DNA of 64,000 bases, taken from assembly GCF_902497785.1 (NCBI RefSeq), contig NZ_CABVHK010000003.1, forward strand, positions 186,001 through 250,000, read 5' to 3'. The notes beneath the pieces were generated by a model. It saw only the letters and a list, made by a program, of their open reading frames with translations, had not been told where the DNA came from and did not search any database. The stretch is from Pseudomonas fluorescens (GTDB lineage: Bacteria > Pseudomonadota > Gammaproteobacteria > Pseudomonadales > Pseudomonadaceae). Made by a program: the position numbers and the translations under genes. This document shows positions 38,207-45,024 of the stretch, in pieces; within the stretch, counting starts at the first letter, position 1, and the number at the start of each line of letters is the position of its first letter.

Positions 38207-38227
38207 TGTATCCCTCCCTGTATCCCT
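38207..38227. repeat. Right arm-type repeats
   Basis: TGTATCCCT at 38207-38215 and 38219-38227, the same 9-mer as at 21320 and 21328, in the same orientation and 44 bp before attR. Confidence 0.6.
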
Positions 38228-38270
38228 AACCAAGAAAGCGCCCCAAAGACCTTGAATTATATGGATTGCA

Positions 38271-38291
38271 CGAGTCTCCCTCGGGGCACCA
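38271..38291 (+). repeat. attR (copy of tRNA-Leu 3' end)
   Basis: An exact 21-bp copy of 21192-21212. The preceding base differs (A instead of T), which marks the limit of the repeat. It defines the right end of the element. Confidence 0.95.
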
Positions 38292-38299
38292 AAATTAAG

Positions 38300-38329
38300 A
38301 AAGGTCTTGCTTTGCAAGGCCTTTTTTTT
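38300..38329 (+). terminator. Displaced tRNA-Leu terminator
   Basis: The stem AAGGTCTTGC / GCAAGGCCTT with a TTT loop and eight T, 9 bp after attR. In the uninterrupted chromosome it would lie just after the tRNA gene, so it is probably its native terminator, separated by the insertion. Confidence 0.8.
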
Positions 38330-38364
38330 CGCCTACAGAAAAGCACCTGACACCCCACCGCCCC

Positions 38365-38396
38365 GTAGGAGCTGCCGAAGGCTGCGATCTTTTGAT
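38365..38396. repeat. Single REP element
   Basis: One copy of the GTAGGAGCTGCCGAAGGCTG family without a facing partner, between attR and the gene at 38441. Confidence 0.8.
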
Positions 38397-38440
38397 TTTC
38401 GCGTTCTGGGCGGGTACAACAATCCTCAAGGATTCATCCC

Positions 38441-38770
38441 ATGGAACTGCTGCTGGAAACTGTTGCTCTGTTCTGTCTCAAGCTGACTTATGAGACGGAG
38501 GGGTCGAGTCCGATTCTGCGCGACGATCCGATCATGAGCGATTACGAGCGGGAGGTATTTGGCTTGCTGGTGCGCCGGGGGGATATCGAGGGTATTCAGT
38601 TTAGATTGGCGCACTGCGCAGGTTTGGCGCTAGACGCTATAGGCGGGGCTGATACGCCGTTAGGGCGAGAGTTGCAACGGTTGTCAGCTGATGTCAGCAA
38701 TGCGCAGACGATGGCGCAGCTTGATGCACCGCTTATCGTGCTTAAGGATTACCTGAAAGATATTCAGTGA
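38441..38770 (+). CDS. Hypothetical protein
   Basis: A 109-residue acidic helical protein (MELLLETVALFCLKLTYET, then FGLLVRRGDIEGIQFRLAH). No family recognised. GC content is that of the core genome, so it probably belongs to the host chromosome next to the tRNA. An AAGGATTCATCCC sequence precedes the ATG. Confidence 0.65.
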   Translation: MELLLETVALFCLKLTYETEGSSPILRDDPIMSDYEREVFGLLVRRGDIEGIQFRLAHCAGLALDAIGGADTPLGRELQRLSADVSNAQTMAQLDAPLIVLKDYLKDIQ

Positions 38771-38925
38771 ATGAAAGCGAGCGACTTAACAAACGCGAAT
38801 ATCCGATAACCGAAATAGCGCCAGCTGCCACGCCTTATCAAAAAGGCAGTTTTGACTCATAGCCTTGCGGAATTAGCACTAAGAAATACGCTAGACACTA
38901 AAACAATACTTAGCTCTAGCTAGTT

Positions 38926-39048
38926 GCACTGCGCTGGCTGTAGTGTGTAAACACCTTTCGGTGGACTGAATATGCTAACTCCATATCAGTATTCTTTTCA
39001 TCGCATTAATCTCGCGATTAATGCTCAGAAAATATAGCCAGCGAGTGC
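38926..39048 (-). ncRNA. Candidate DRT-associated noncoding RNA
   Basis: Directly after drt3b the minus strand can fold as one unit. A closing helix pairs GCACTCGCTGGCT (39048-39036) with AGCCAGCGCAGTGC (38939-38926), 13 bp with one bulge. Inside are three hairpins: GCATTAATC-GCGA-GATTAATGC (39024-39003), CTGATATG/CATATTCAG (38989-38966) and CACC-GAAA-GGTG (38963-38952). Two have GNRA loops. The segment between the last hairpin and the closing helix is unpaired and contains ACACAC (38948-38943). DRT type 3 systems use an ncRNA, and I recall, unverified here, that an AC-repeat template is used by one of its enzymes. The 5' and 3' ends are not defined; the remainder of 38771-39065 holds no gene. 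Confidence 0.65.
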
Positions 39049-39065
39049 CAGGAGATTATGAAGTG

Positions 39066-41054
39066 CTAGTACACTGCCTGCAACTCTTTTTTTTCCAGCA
39101 AACTCATCATTGCCGCTCTATCCCAAGAAGAGCAGAATTTTATCCTCTCCAAATCTTGTGTAACCTGTAGCACGTCATAACCCACCGTCAGATGGCTAGC
39201 CAAGCCCGTGCTCTCGAGAGCCTTCTTCACTAAGGCCATTCTATCTCGCTCTTCCAAATATGGGCATGTTGCGGCTTCAAAAAACAGGTAAGCCTTGTTT
39301 GTTGAGGTTTTAATATCACTCAAATCCTGCAATACCGTGTTTATAGACGAAATAACTCGCACACGAATAGCAGAGTATATCGAATTATCCTTAATATAAT
39401 AGAGCAGTACGATTATCTCAAAATAGCTTAATGTCCTTGCCGCGTTTATTTCAAAAATAGAATTCAAGTCTTTCGTCGACAACATATAGTCATCCCCGAG
39501 ACAACTGGACACTATTAACATATTTAGCGTTTCGAGTAATGTATCATCTGAATACTGCCGTGAAATTTTTGAAAACTCACTACTCTTGAAAAAATCAACA
39601 CACCTACTGAATATCTGACTTTTAATTAGTGGAGCTTCTGCTGGTATAATGTTGTCGCAAAACTCTCCAACAATAGTTGTCATTTTACAAAGCTGAACCG
39701 CTCCTGAATGGCTTGGATTCACAGTAAAAAAATGAAACAAAAGATCAATTATTACGATAAAAAAATCAGAGAACAGAGCTAGAGACTTACCCTCAAAATC
39801 TCTTTTGGAGTTTTTTTTACAGAACTTTATCGAGATATTTGTCAGTGCTTTTATTAAAAAATTACAAGCCATTGTATATGAAGACGCATCATCCAGGCAG
39901 AGCGACTTTATTTCGTTAGCGAAAGAAATTATAATGTGTTTTTTATTCATGAGGCGCCTAGGAAAAAGCTTGGCCTCACCATCATTTTTTTCCACAAGCT
40001 TTTCTTCGAGCTGCTTTAATCTAGACTTGATATCGAGCATTGTCTGTGTTTTTTTGGTGACAAACGGACGCCTAACTTTTGCTGTTTTTGATTTATTAAG
40101 ACTTAACTTGTATTTTTTTATGTTTTTATCGACTGCCTCATGAACCTTTAAAGCCTCATGGTCACTTCTTGAAAACACATAAATATCATCTACATATCTT
40201 CTAATCTCATAATGCTCTCCCGATTCAAGCCCATCAGCTTGTAGTGTTTTTTTAATATCGCTATCGATTTTTTGAAAAATAACTTCCGCGAAAACTCTAC
40301 TTACTTCTGGGCCAATCACAATTCCGGAGGAGTCGTTATGATTAGACGTTTTCATTAATCTATTAAAAACCGAGCCAAATGTATTTTTCACATCCGAATT
40401 ATTTTTTGAAAAGTCTTTTTCTTGGTTTGACCAGTTTATAGATTCAGTATAGATACTATCAAAGCATCTACTAACATCGAGAGACCAAAAAACTGAATAT
40501 TTTCTTTCAAGTCTCATAAATTCGTATGAGTCAAAAAAATTATACAACCTGCGGTAGCCGTGATATGAAAAATATGAAGTAAGATGCTTGTATGTCATCT
40601 CGTTTGCAGTATCAATCATCTTGTCACTTTTGTACTCATTGACCCATTGCAAATTATTTTTTTTATAATACTTACTAGCAATTTTTTTTGGAGACCTAAT
40701 ACTGAAGTCACTCAAACCGCACAGATTGATAATTTTGTATTGAAATTCTTTGTAAAAACTGACTATTTCATTTTGAGAAGCTGGGTGGAGCAACGAAAGC
40801 TCTCGAAAAGACTCGCTATCTTTTCTAATCTTGTAAGGTAAAGGAACAGTGTATGCCGCCTGATCTTTTATTATTATTTTGTCAATCAAGGACTTGGTAA
40901 CAGGATGTTCAACCTTTGTATGACCAGAAGATATTTTTAGTAACCGGTAAACTCCCACATTTTCGAAAATGATAGGAACTTCGTAAGGACATGTCTCTGT
41001 CAGTACTACTCGCTCATAGTCTGTCTTACGTACGCGCATCACTTGGCTATTCAT
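39066..41054 (-). CDS. drt3b: Reverse transcriptase, Drt3b-like (DRT type 3)
   Basis: A 662-residue reverse transcriptase. The palm motifs are in the first half: motif A WSLDVSRCFDSIYTES near residue 190, VIGPEVSRVFAEVIFQ near 250, and the catalytic YVDDIYVFSRSDHEA at about 287. The second half (about 340-662) is helical with no known domain. The N terminus (TDYERVVLTETCPYEVP) fits the UG8/Drt3b group as I remember it. The start is 2 bp after the drt3a stop, so both enzymes are made from one message. The region is strongly AT-rich. DRT3 protects against phages through DNA synthesis by both enzymes with an ncRNA; assignment to type 3 is from size, pairing and order. Confidence 0.8.
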   Translation of the reverse strand: MNSQVMRVRKTDYERVVLTETCPYEVPIIFENVGVYRLLKISSGHTKVEHPVTKSLIDKIIIKDQAAYTVPLPYKIRKDSESFRELSLLHPASQNEIVSFYKEFQYKIINLCGLSDFSIRSPKKIASKYYKKNNLQWVNEYKSDKMIDTANEMTYKHLTSYFSYHGYRRLYNFFDSYEFMRLERKYSVFWSLDVSRCFDSIYTESINWSNQEKDFSKNNSDVKNTFGSVFNRLMKTSNHNDSSGIVIGPEVSRVFAEVIFQKIDSDIKKTLQADGLESGEHYEIRRYVDDIYVFSRSDHEALKVHEAVDKNIKKYKLSLNKSKTAKVRRPFVTKKTQTMLDIKSRLKQLEEKLVEKNDGEAKLFPRRLMNKKHIIISFANEIKSLCLDDASSYTMACNFLIKALTNISIKFCKKNSKRDFEGKSLALFSDFFIVIIDLLFHFFTVNPSHSGAVQLCKMTTIVGEFCDNIIPAEAPLIKSQIFSRCVDFFKSSEFSKISRQYSDDTLLETLNMLIVSSCLGDDYMLSTKDLNSIFEINAARTLSYFEIIVLLYYIKDNSIYSAIRVRVISSINTVLQDLSDIKTSTNKAYLFFEAATCPYLEERDRMALVKKALESTGLASHLTVGYDVLQVTQDLERIKFCSSWDRAAMMSLLEKKELQAVY

Positions 41055-41056
41055 AA

Positions 41057-42322
41057 TTATTTATTCCAGTGCATACGTATTTTCACCAACTCTATATAAG
41101 AAAAAGAGTAATATGTGATATTTTCATAGCCTTTGACAAAACTAAACCCTGACAGCTTTCGTTTTTCATGGGGCATTATCGAGGCCGAGAGCTTTATGAA
41201 CAAAGGGTGCGCCCGAGAAAAAAGAGCACGACGAAATGTTCTATCTAACTCTGTTAATCGACAGTTATTTTGGGGTGTCCTGTGATGGTAATTAAAATAT
41301 ATACCTGTTTTAATTATAACATTAGTACCCGATGAATTAATTTCATAATTGCCGGTTAACGTTTTCAACCTCTTTTCCAAGAGCTTAAAATCGGATGAAT
41401 TTCTCTCGGATGAGCAATAGGATAATAGCGAACTAAATAATCGAGATTTTATTTTTCTAATCTTATTATTTGAAATTTCAACTTCCAATCTACGCTTAAT
41501 TCTAAAATCACAACTTGGAAGGTATGTATTGAATATTTTAAACTCATAGCCAAGGTAATTTAGCAGCTCAAACTTTTCTATCGACTTATCAACCTCATGG
41601 GAAATTTCTGATTTACTTATATAGATATCAGATCTCTTACCCGTATCATGCAAAGTCAAATCATCACTCAAGAACTCCTTGACATATTTCGTGATTTCTT
41701 CCGCCTTATCATTGGAAGTTAGGATGATAATATCGTCTACGAAACGAGCGTAAAAATTGACGTGCTCCAATCTTTTGAGCTTAGTATCAAAGTGCCTGAG
41801 ATAAATTTCAGAAAGATAAGCACTTATGTCCAACCCACGCGGCAATCCCTTAATATTTTCACGATCTAGAGCGCTAAATAAAATTTTTATTAACTTCAAT
41901 GTCTTTAGAGAACACAGAGACTCGTCATCAAGCATTGTGAGAACAGCAGCACGATTTATGCTTTCGTAAAAACTTTTAATATCATAACGATGAGCTCTAT
42001 AAGGAGTACCATCTTGAAGAGATGATATTAACGCAGCGATTATTTCGCTTCTATTAGGCTGTTTTATTCTAGCATTAAGTTCTAAATTCCTTATGATCAA
42101 TCTAGATGCTATCTTGGCATCCTCAGTCGTATAAGTGAGTACAGTCTTATTGTTAAGTGAAAACTTTTTAATTGCGCCTTCAAAAACCGTTCCGGCTTCA
42201 ATTTTTTTTAATATTTCACTTGCGACTGATTCATAATCTGCTTTAGTATTTGAAGAGTCGTCGTTTCGATTTCTTGCAACAAACTTAGCAAGGTTTCTTA
42301 TAGTGAACGGTGACTCAATCAA
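41057..42322 (-). CDS. drt3a: Reverse transcriptase, Drt3a-like (DRT type 3)
   Basis: A 421-residue reverse transcriptase, upstream partner of drt3b. Motif A is in HRYDIKSFYESINRAAV near residue 112, GLPRGLDISAYLSEIYL near 157, and the catalytic FVDDIIILTSNDKAE starts at about residue 194. The C-terminal region is basic and helical. The start is TTG at 42322 with AGGAG 9 nt upstream; no ATG is available nearby. Size and order (short RT before long RT) match the UG3-UG8 pair of DRT type 3. It is divergent from the SLATT gene with 37 bp between. Confidence 0.8.
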   Translation of the reverse strand: MIESPFTIRNLAKFVARNRNDDSSNTKADYESVASEILKKIEAGTVFEGAIKKFSLNNKTVLTYTTEDAKIASRLIIRNLELNARIKQPNRSEIIAALISSLQDGTPYRAHRYDIKSFYESINRAAVLTMLDDESLCSLKTLKLIKILFSALDRENIKGLPRGLDISAYLSEIYLRHFDTKLKRLEHVNFYARFVDDIIILTSNDKAEEITKYVKEFLSDDLTLHDTGKRSDIYISKSEISHEVDKSIEKFELLNYLGYEFKIFNTYLPSCDFRIKRRLEVEISNNKIRKIKSRLFSSLLSYCSSERNSSDFKLLEKRLKTLTGNYEINSSGTNVIIKTGIYFNYHHRTPQNNCRLTELDRTFRRALFSRAHPLFIKLSASIMPHEKRKLSGFSFVKGYENITYYSFSYIELVKIRMHWNK

Positions 42323-42359
42323 TTTTAACCACTCCTGTTAGTCACGTATCGAGAAAATT

Positions 42360-42935
42360 ATGTCAGCCGAAGATACCAATTGCGATGCTTTGAGGCAAAT
42401 GATTTCTAAAACAGTAGCGGCACGATTTCAGGCGAGCCGACGTTTAGATCTCCATAACAAGCTATCCTTATTTAGTATTTCACTATTTTCGATCATACTC
42501 ATCTTAGTTTCACTCTTGCAGCTAGTTGAGTTCAAATTTTCTTTTGCCAGTGTTGTTGTTAATATCGGACAAGTCTTCCTATCAATAGTGATTTTGTGCT
42601 TTTCTATAGCTATAGGCATGAGCGATTTTGGTTTAAAATCCTCTAAACATCATGATTGCGGGGTTCAGCTGAATGAGCTGACCTACAAACTCATGAACAA
42701 ATGGGGAGTAGTTCTCTCGGACCAAGAGTATGAACAGAAACTGGATGAATACTTTAGCATACTGAGCAAATACGACAATCACACTGAGGCTGACAATAGC
42801 AGAGTTAATAAAAAAACCCAATATATAGAAAAAAGTGGACTTGGATATTACTCTAGGTTTTCGCTATATTTTATATTGATTATTATCTCCCTTGGGTGGT
42901 TTTTGGTTCTCATCGCAAAGACGGCATTCATCTGA
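42360..42935 (+). CDS. SLATT-domain membrane protein
   Basis: A 191-residue protein with the SLATT layout: an N-terminal amphipathic helix (AARFQASRRLDLHNKLS), two adjacent membrane helices at about 33-52 and 60-83 (LFSIILILVSLLQLVEF, SIVILCFSIAIGMSD), a soluble helical domain (QLNELTYKLMNKWGVVLS) and a last span at about 166-188 (LYFILIIISLGWFLVLIA). SLATT proteins are predicted pore-forming effectors coupled to nucleotide or reverse-transcriptase defence systems. It starts 37 bp from the drt3a start on the opposite strand, so the two promoters must overlap the coding regions. It may be the effector of the RT locus. Confidence 0.8.
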   Translation: MSAEDTNCDALRQMISKTVAARFQASRRLDLHNKLSLFSISLFSIILILVSLLQLVEFKFSFASVVVNIGQVFLSIVILCFSIAIGMSDFGLKSSKHHDCGVQLNELTYKLMNKWGVVLSDQEYEQKLDEYFSILSKYDNHTEADNSRVNKKTQYIEKSGLGYYSRFSLYFILIIISLGWFLVLIAKTAFI

Positions 42936-43143
42936 AAAAAGGAAAAGGGATAGCGGTTTAATTTTTTGCTTTTTCGCAACGCTATAGGACGCATGGCGAC
43001 AGCAGTCAAAACTTCAGCTCGATCAACGATTTGATCAGGGTATATATGTGCCCCTTTATTTGATCTACTGATAGTAAAAACTATATATTTTAAGCCGCTA
43101 TAAATGCCTAATCTATCAAGGACCCATTTCTGAATACCTCCCT

Positions 43144-43671
43144 ATGGAAGAATTGGAAAACAAAAGCGATTACGATTCTATAGATCTCAACGAAAAACAC
43201 TACGTCGAGATCGCCGAGCTATTTGATTACGCCAAGGCTACCGCGGAAGAACGGAGTAGCGCGTATGCCAAGTACAAGAGATTCATGAAAGAAGATGTAG
43301 CGCCGCGCTACCTCTATATTATTCGGTGCCACGGGACGACATACTACAAAATTGGCATAACGAACGACCTTGCGAAACGACTTGCGGCCCACCAAACGGG
43401 AAACCCGAACAATCTGACCATGGTTTTATACGCTGAAGCTGATTTGGACGATTACCTAGGAAAAGAAATTGTTTATCTTGAGTCTTTCCTACATAAAAAC
43501 TATTCTCATTTTCGCGTCAGAGGTGAATGGTTCAATTTGAATTATCATCACATTTCGGACATCGCGTTATTCCTTGAGCTAAACAGAGAGTTAGGCATTC
43601 GAATATGCTCTAGGCGGGAGTTGGTGCATTACTACAAATATCTCTCCCCAGATGACGAAAGAGAGTTCTGA
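43144..43671 (+). CDS. GIY-YIG family nuclease (MUG113-like)
   Basis: A 175-residue protein. Residues about 55-140 form a variant GIY-YIG fold: RYLYIIRCHGTTYYKIGIT supplies the Y-I / K-I-G motifs, DLAKRLAAHQTGNPNN the Arg and His, and ESFLHKNYSHFRVRGEWF the Glu region. The family appears in phages and defence islands (T5orf172/MUG113 type). It lies 208 bp after the SLATT gene, same strand, and could belong to the RT locus or be independent. The stretch 43672-43981 after it shows no gene. Confidence 0.8.
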   Translation: MEELENKSDYDSIDLNEKHYVEIAELFDYAKATAEERSSAYAKYKRFMKEDVAPRYLYIIRCHGTTYYKIGITNDLAKRLAAHQTGNPNNLTMVLYAEADLDDYLGKEIVYLESFLHKNYSHFRVRGEWFNLNYHHISDIALFLELNRELGIRICSRRELVHYYKYLSPDDEREF

Positions 43672-43981
43672 AATTATGCGAATATTTGGAAAAATCTGTC
43701 CACCATAGCTAGAGATTCCCACCCCGTAAGTCTTATATTAGTAGTAAGTATTCACAGGAGTTATTTTTCGAATACAAGCAAATTATCAAAATTAAAGAAA
43801 CATAAAACCTGGTGGCCTGCTCCTAAGTTACTTACTCTCGTGCCAAATATCAGCTGACATAAGTTGTGTTCATCGCCTGACCTCCCACCCTACGGTAAGA
43901 GCCTCATAAGCGTCAGTGTGCATTCAAACCGCCGCGCAGGTATTCGGGGTTGCAGGAACGAAATCTCCACGATACCCTCCC

Positions 43982-44219
43982 ACTGTCGCTGCCAATTCAG
44001 CGACCGGGTGTGGTAACCCGAGTTATTCAAGGCGCAACAGCGCGCCATCACGATTGCCGGCGCTTTTTTTATGCCAGCAAACGTGAGTTATGGCGGCTGT
44101 GCGTGGGACGCCCTCGGGCGTGCCGGTTTCCTTGATTCCCGGTTTACCACCCTGCGCACAGCTGTCACCCATTCGTGTGGTAACGAACGTGGCAGCTCCT
44201 CGTATCAAGGAGTCTGATA
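43982..44219 (+). ncRNA. Structured leader RNA, copy 2
   Basis: 238 nt collinear with 25196-25436. Changes relative to copy 1 keep pairing: CGGGT/ACCCG (44005-44020) replaces TTGGG/CCCAA; ACGCCC/GGGCGT (44108-44121) replaces GCACCC/GGGTGC; AGCTGTCAC/GTGGCAGCT (44160-44168 with 44189-44197) and TTCGT/ACGAA replace CCGTCACC/GGTGACGG and TCTGC/GCAGA; CTGTGCG/CGCACAG (44097-44103 with 44155-44161) replaces the TTGCG helix. The loop TCCTTGAT (44129-44136) pairs with ATCAAGGA (44204-44211) over the ribosome-binding site AAGGAG and, through six bases, with TCAAGG at 44027-44032. The internal GGCGCTTTTTTT hairpin (44040-44070) is retained. It precedes a short peptide gene and a DUF3077 gene. Confidence 0.75.
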
Positions 44220-44336
44220 ATGCGCAGTATCAATCCGTACAAATTTTGCCGTTCCCCTCACCGCAACTTCCAATCGTGTAACGCCCCACCCTACACCCTC
44301 TCCCACCGCCTCTCCCTCATCGGAGGTGGCCAATGA
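44220..44336 (+). CDS. Short NP-x-K peptide upstream of DUF3077 gene
   Basis: 38 codons with AAGGAG 7 nt before the ATG and a stop overlapping the DUF3077 ATG. The beginning MRSINPYKFCRSPHRNFQS parallels the 53-residue peptide at 25437. Conservation is limited to an (I/L)NP-x-K ... HR pattern. Being the first cistron after the leader, it may serve mainly to carry ribosomes to the coupled gene. Confidence 0.55.
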   Translation: MRSINPYKFCRSPHRNFQSCNAPPYTLSHRLSLIGGGQ

Positions 44337-44668
44337 CCGATCAACCCGAACTCAAAACCATCGGCCTCACTCCCGCCATCTACTGCGGGGATGAACCGCT
44401 ATTCCATGTCACCCGCAACGTACCCCTTGGCGATGCGTTGGCCATGGCTTCTGATTTTCTGTTTCTCGCTAAAGCGTTGGCCAAGGATGCGGCTTATGCC
44501 AGGGACACGGATTACCACGCTTGGGCCGCGCATTATTTGACGGCGATGAGTAAGGCGGTGGTGGATGATGTGGTGAAGGTGCTTACTCTGGATCGGCCTG
44601 GGCCGACGGTTAAGCGGGCCGGGGCGAAGGCTGAAGAGTTACGGGAGAAAACGCAGGACGCTGTCTAG
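44333..44668 (+). CDS. DUF3077 family protein
   Basis: A 111-residue protein: CGDEPLFHVTRNVPLGDALA, then a helix FLFLAKALAKDAAYARDT and WAAHYLTAMSKAVVDDVVKV are the family hallmarks, with a charged tail. It is a paralogue of the island gene at 25873. Unlike the island copy it stands without a primase, so the leader-peptide-DUF3077 set appears to be a module of its own. Function unknown. Confidence 0.88.
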   Translation: MTDQPELKTIGLTPAIYCGDEPLFHVTRNVPLGDALAMASDFLFLAKALAKDAAYARDTDYHAWAAHYLTAMSKAVVDDVVKVLTLDRPGPTVKRAGAKAEELREKTQDAV

Positions 44669-44691
44669 CGTTTGAAGTTAGACATGACCCG

Positions 44692-44851
44692 GTAGGAGCT
44701 AGCTTGCTCGCGATGATAGTAGCCATTCAGCGGGAATGGTGGCTGCCTTGCGTTTTTCGCGAGCGAGCTCGCTCATACATGGGGTTGTGTTTGGATTCGG
44801 GGTTTTGGGTTAGCTGGTCTGGCGCTTGCGTGAGCAGGCTCGCTCCCTCAG
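44692..44851. repeat. REP elements
   Basis: An inverted pair with core GAGCTAGCTTGCTCGCGAT (from 44692) and CGCGAGCGAGCTCGCTC (about 44758-44775), plus a single related copy at 44824-44851. They fill most of the 356-bp gap before the bacteriocin gene; the remainder (44852-45024) presumably holds its promoter, but no clear regulator box is visible. Confidence 0.75.
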
Positions 44852-45024
44852 AGAGACGATGATGGCCTTCATGATTATCGGTTTTAACTTGGTGCGTTTC
44901 ACAGCACGCTGCGGATCTTACGTTTCTCGTAGAGTTTGAAACTTCAGGTTACCTAGTCAAATTGACTGGAAAGCGAGCTGACCGACAATCTCCTGTCTCG
45001 AGACGAAGTCACACAGGGATTGTT

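Larger units (their letters stand above)
21192..38291. mobile_element. P4-like integrative element in tRNA-Leu, about 17.1 kb
   Basis: The element is bounded by the 21-bp repeat and starts with an integrase 165 bp after attL. The backbone is integrase, AlpA-like regulator, small hypothetical proteins and a Toprim/DUF927 primase-helicase. The cargo is AT-rich relative to the flanks and contains a STAND ATPase, HEPN proteins and a nuclease. No structural phage or conjugation genes are visible, so it is probably a satellite-type island mobilised by a helper. Arm-type repeats near both ends support the limits. Confidence 0.92.

Noticed and set aside
38771..38925. Retron msr/msd region next to the reverse transcriptases
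   Set aside because: The enzymes are a linked pair of long RTs without retron hallmarks, and no inverted repeat of the a1/a2 type with a priming G was recognised.
44985..45024. GTCTCGAGAC palindrome before the bacteriocin as an SOS box or PrtN box
   Set aside because: It lacks the CTGT-N8-ACAG pattern of LexA sites and the ATTG-GT repeats of pyocin P-boxes.
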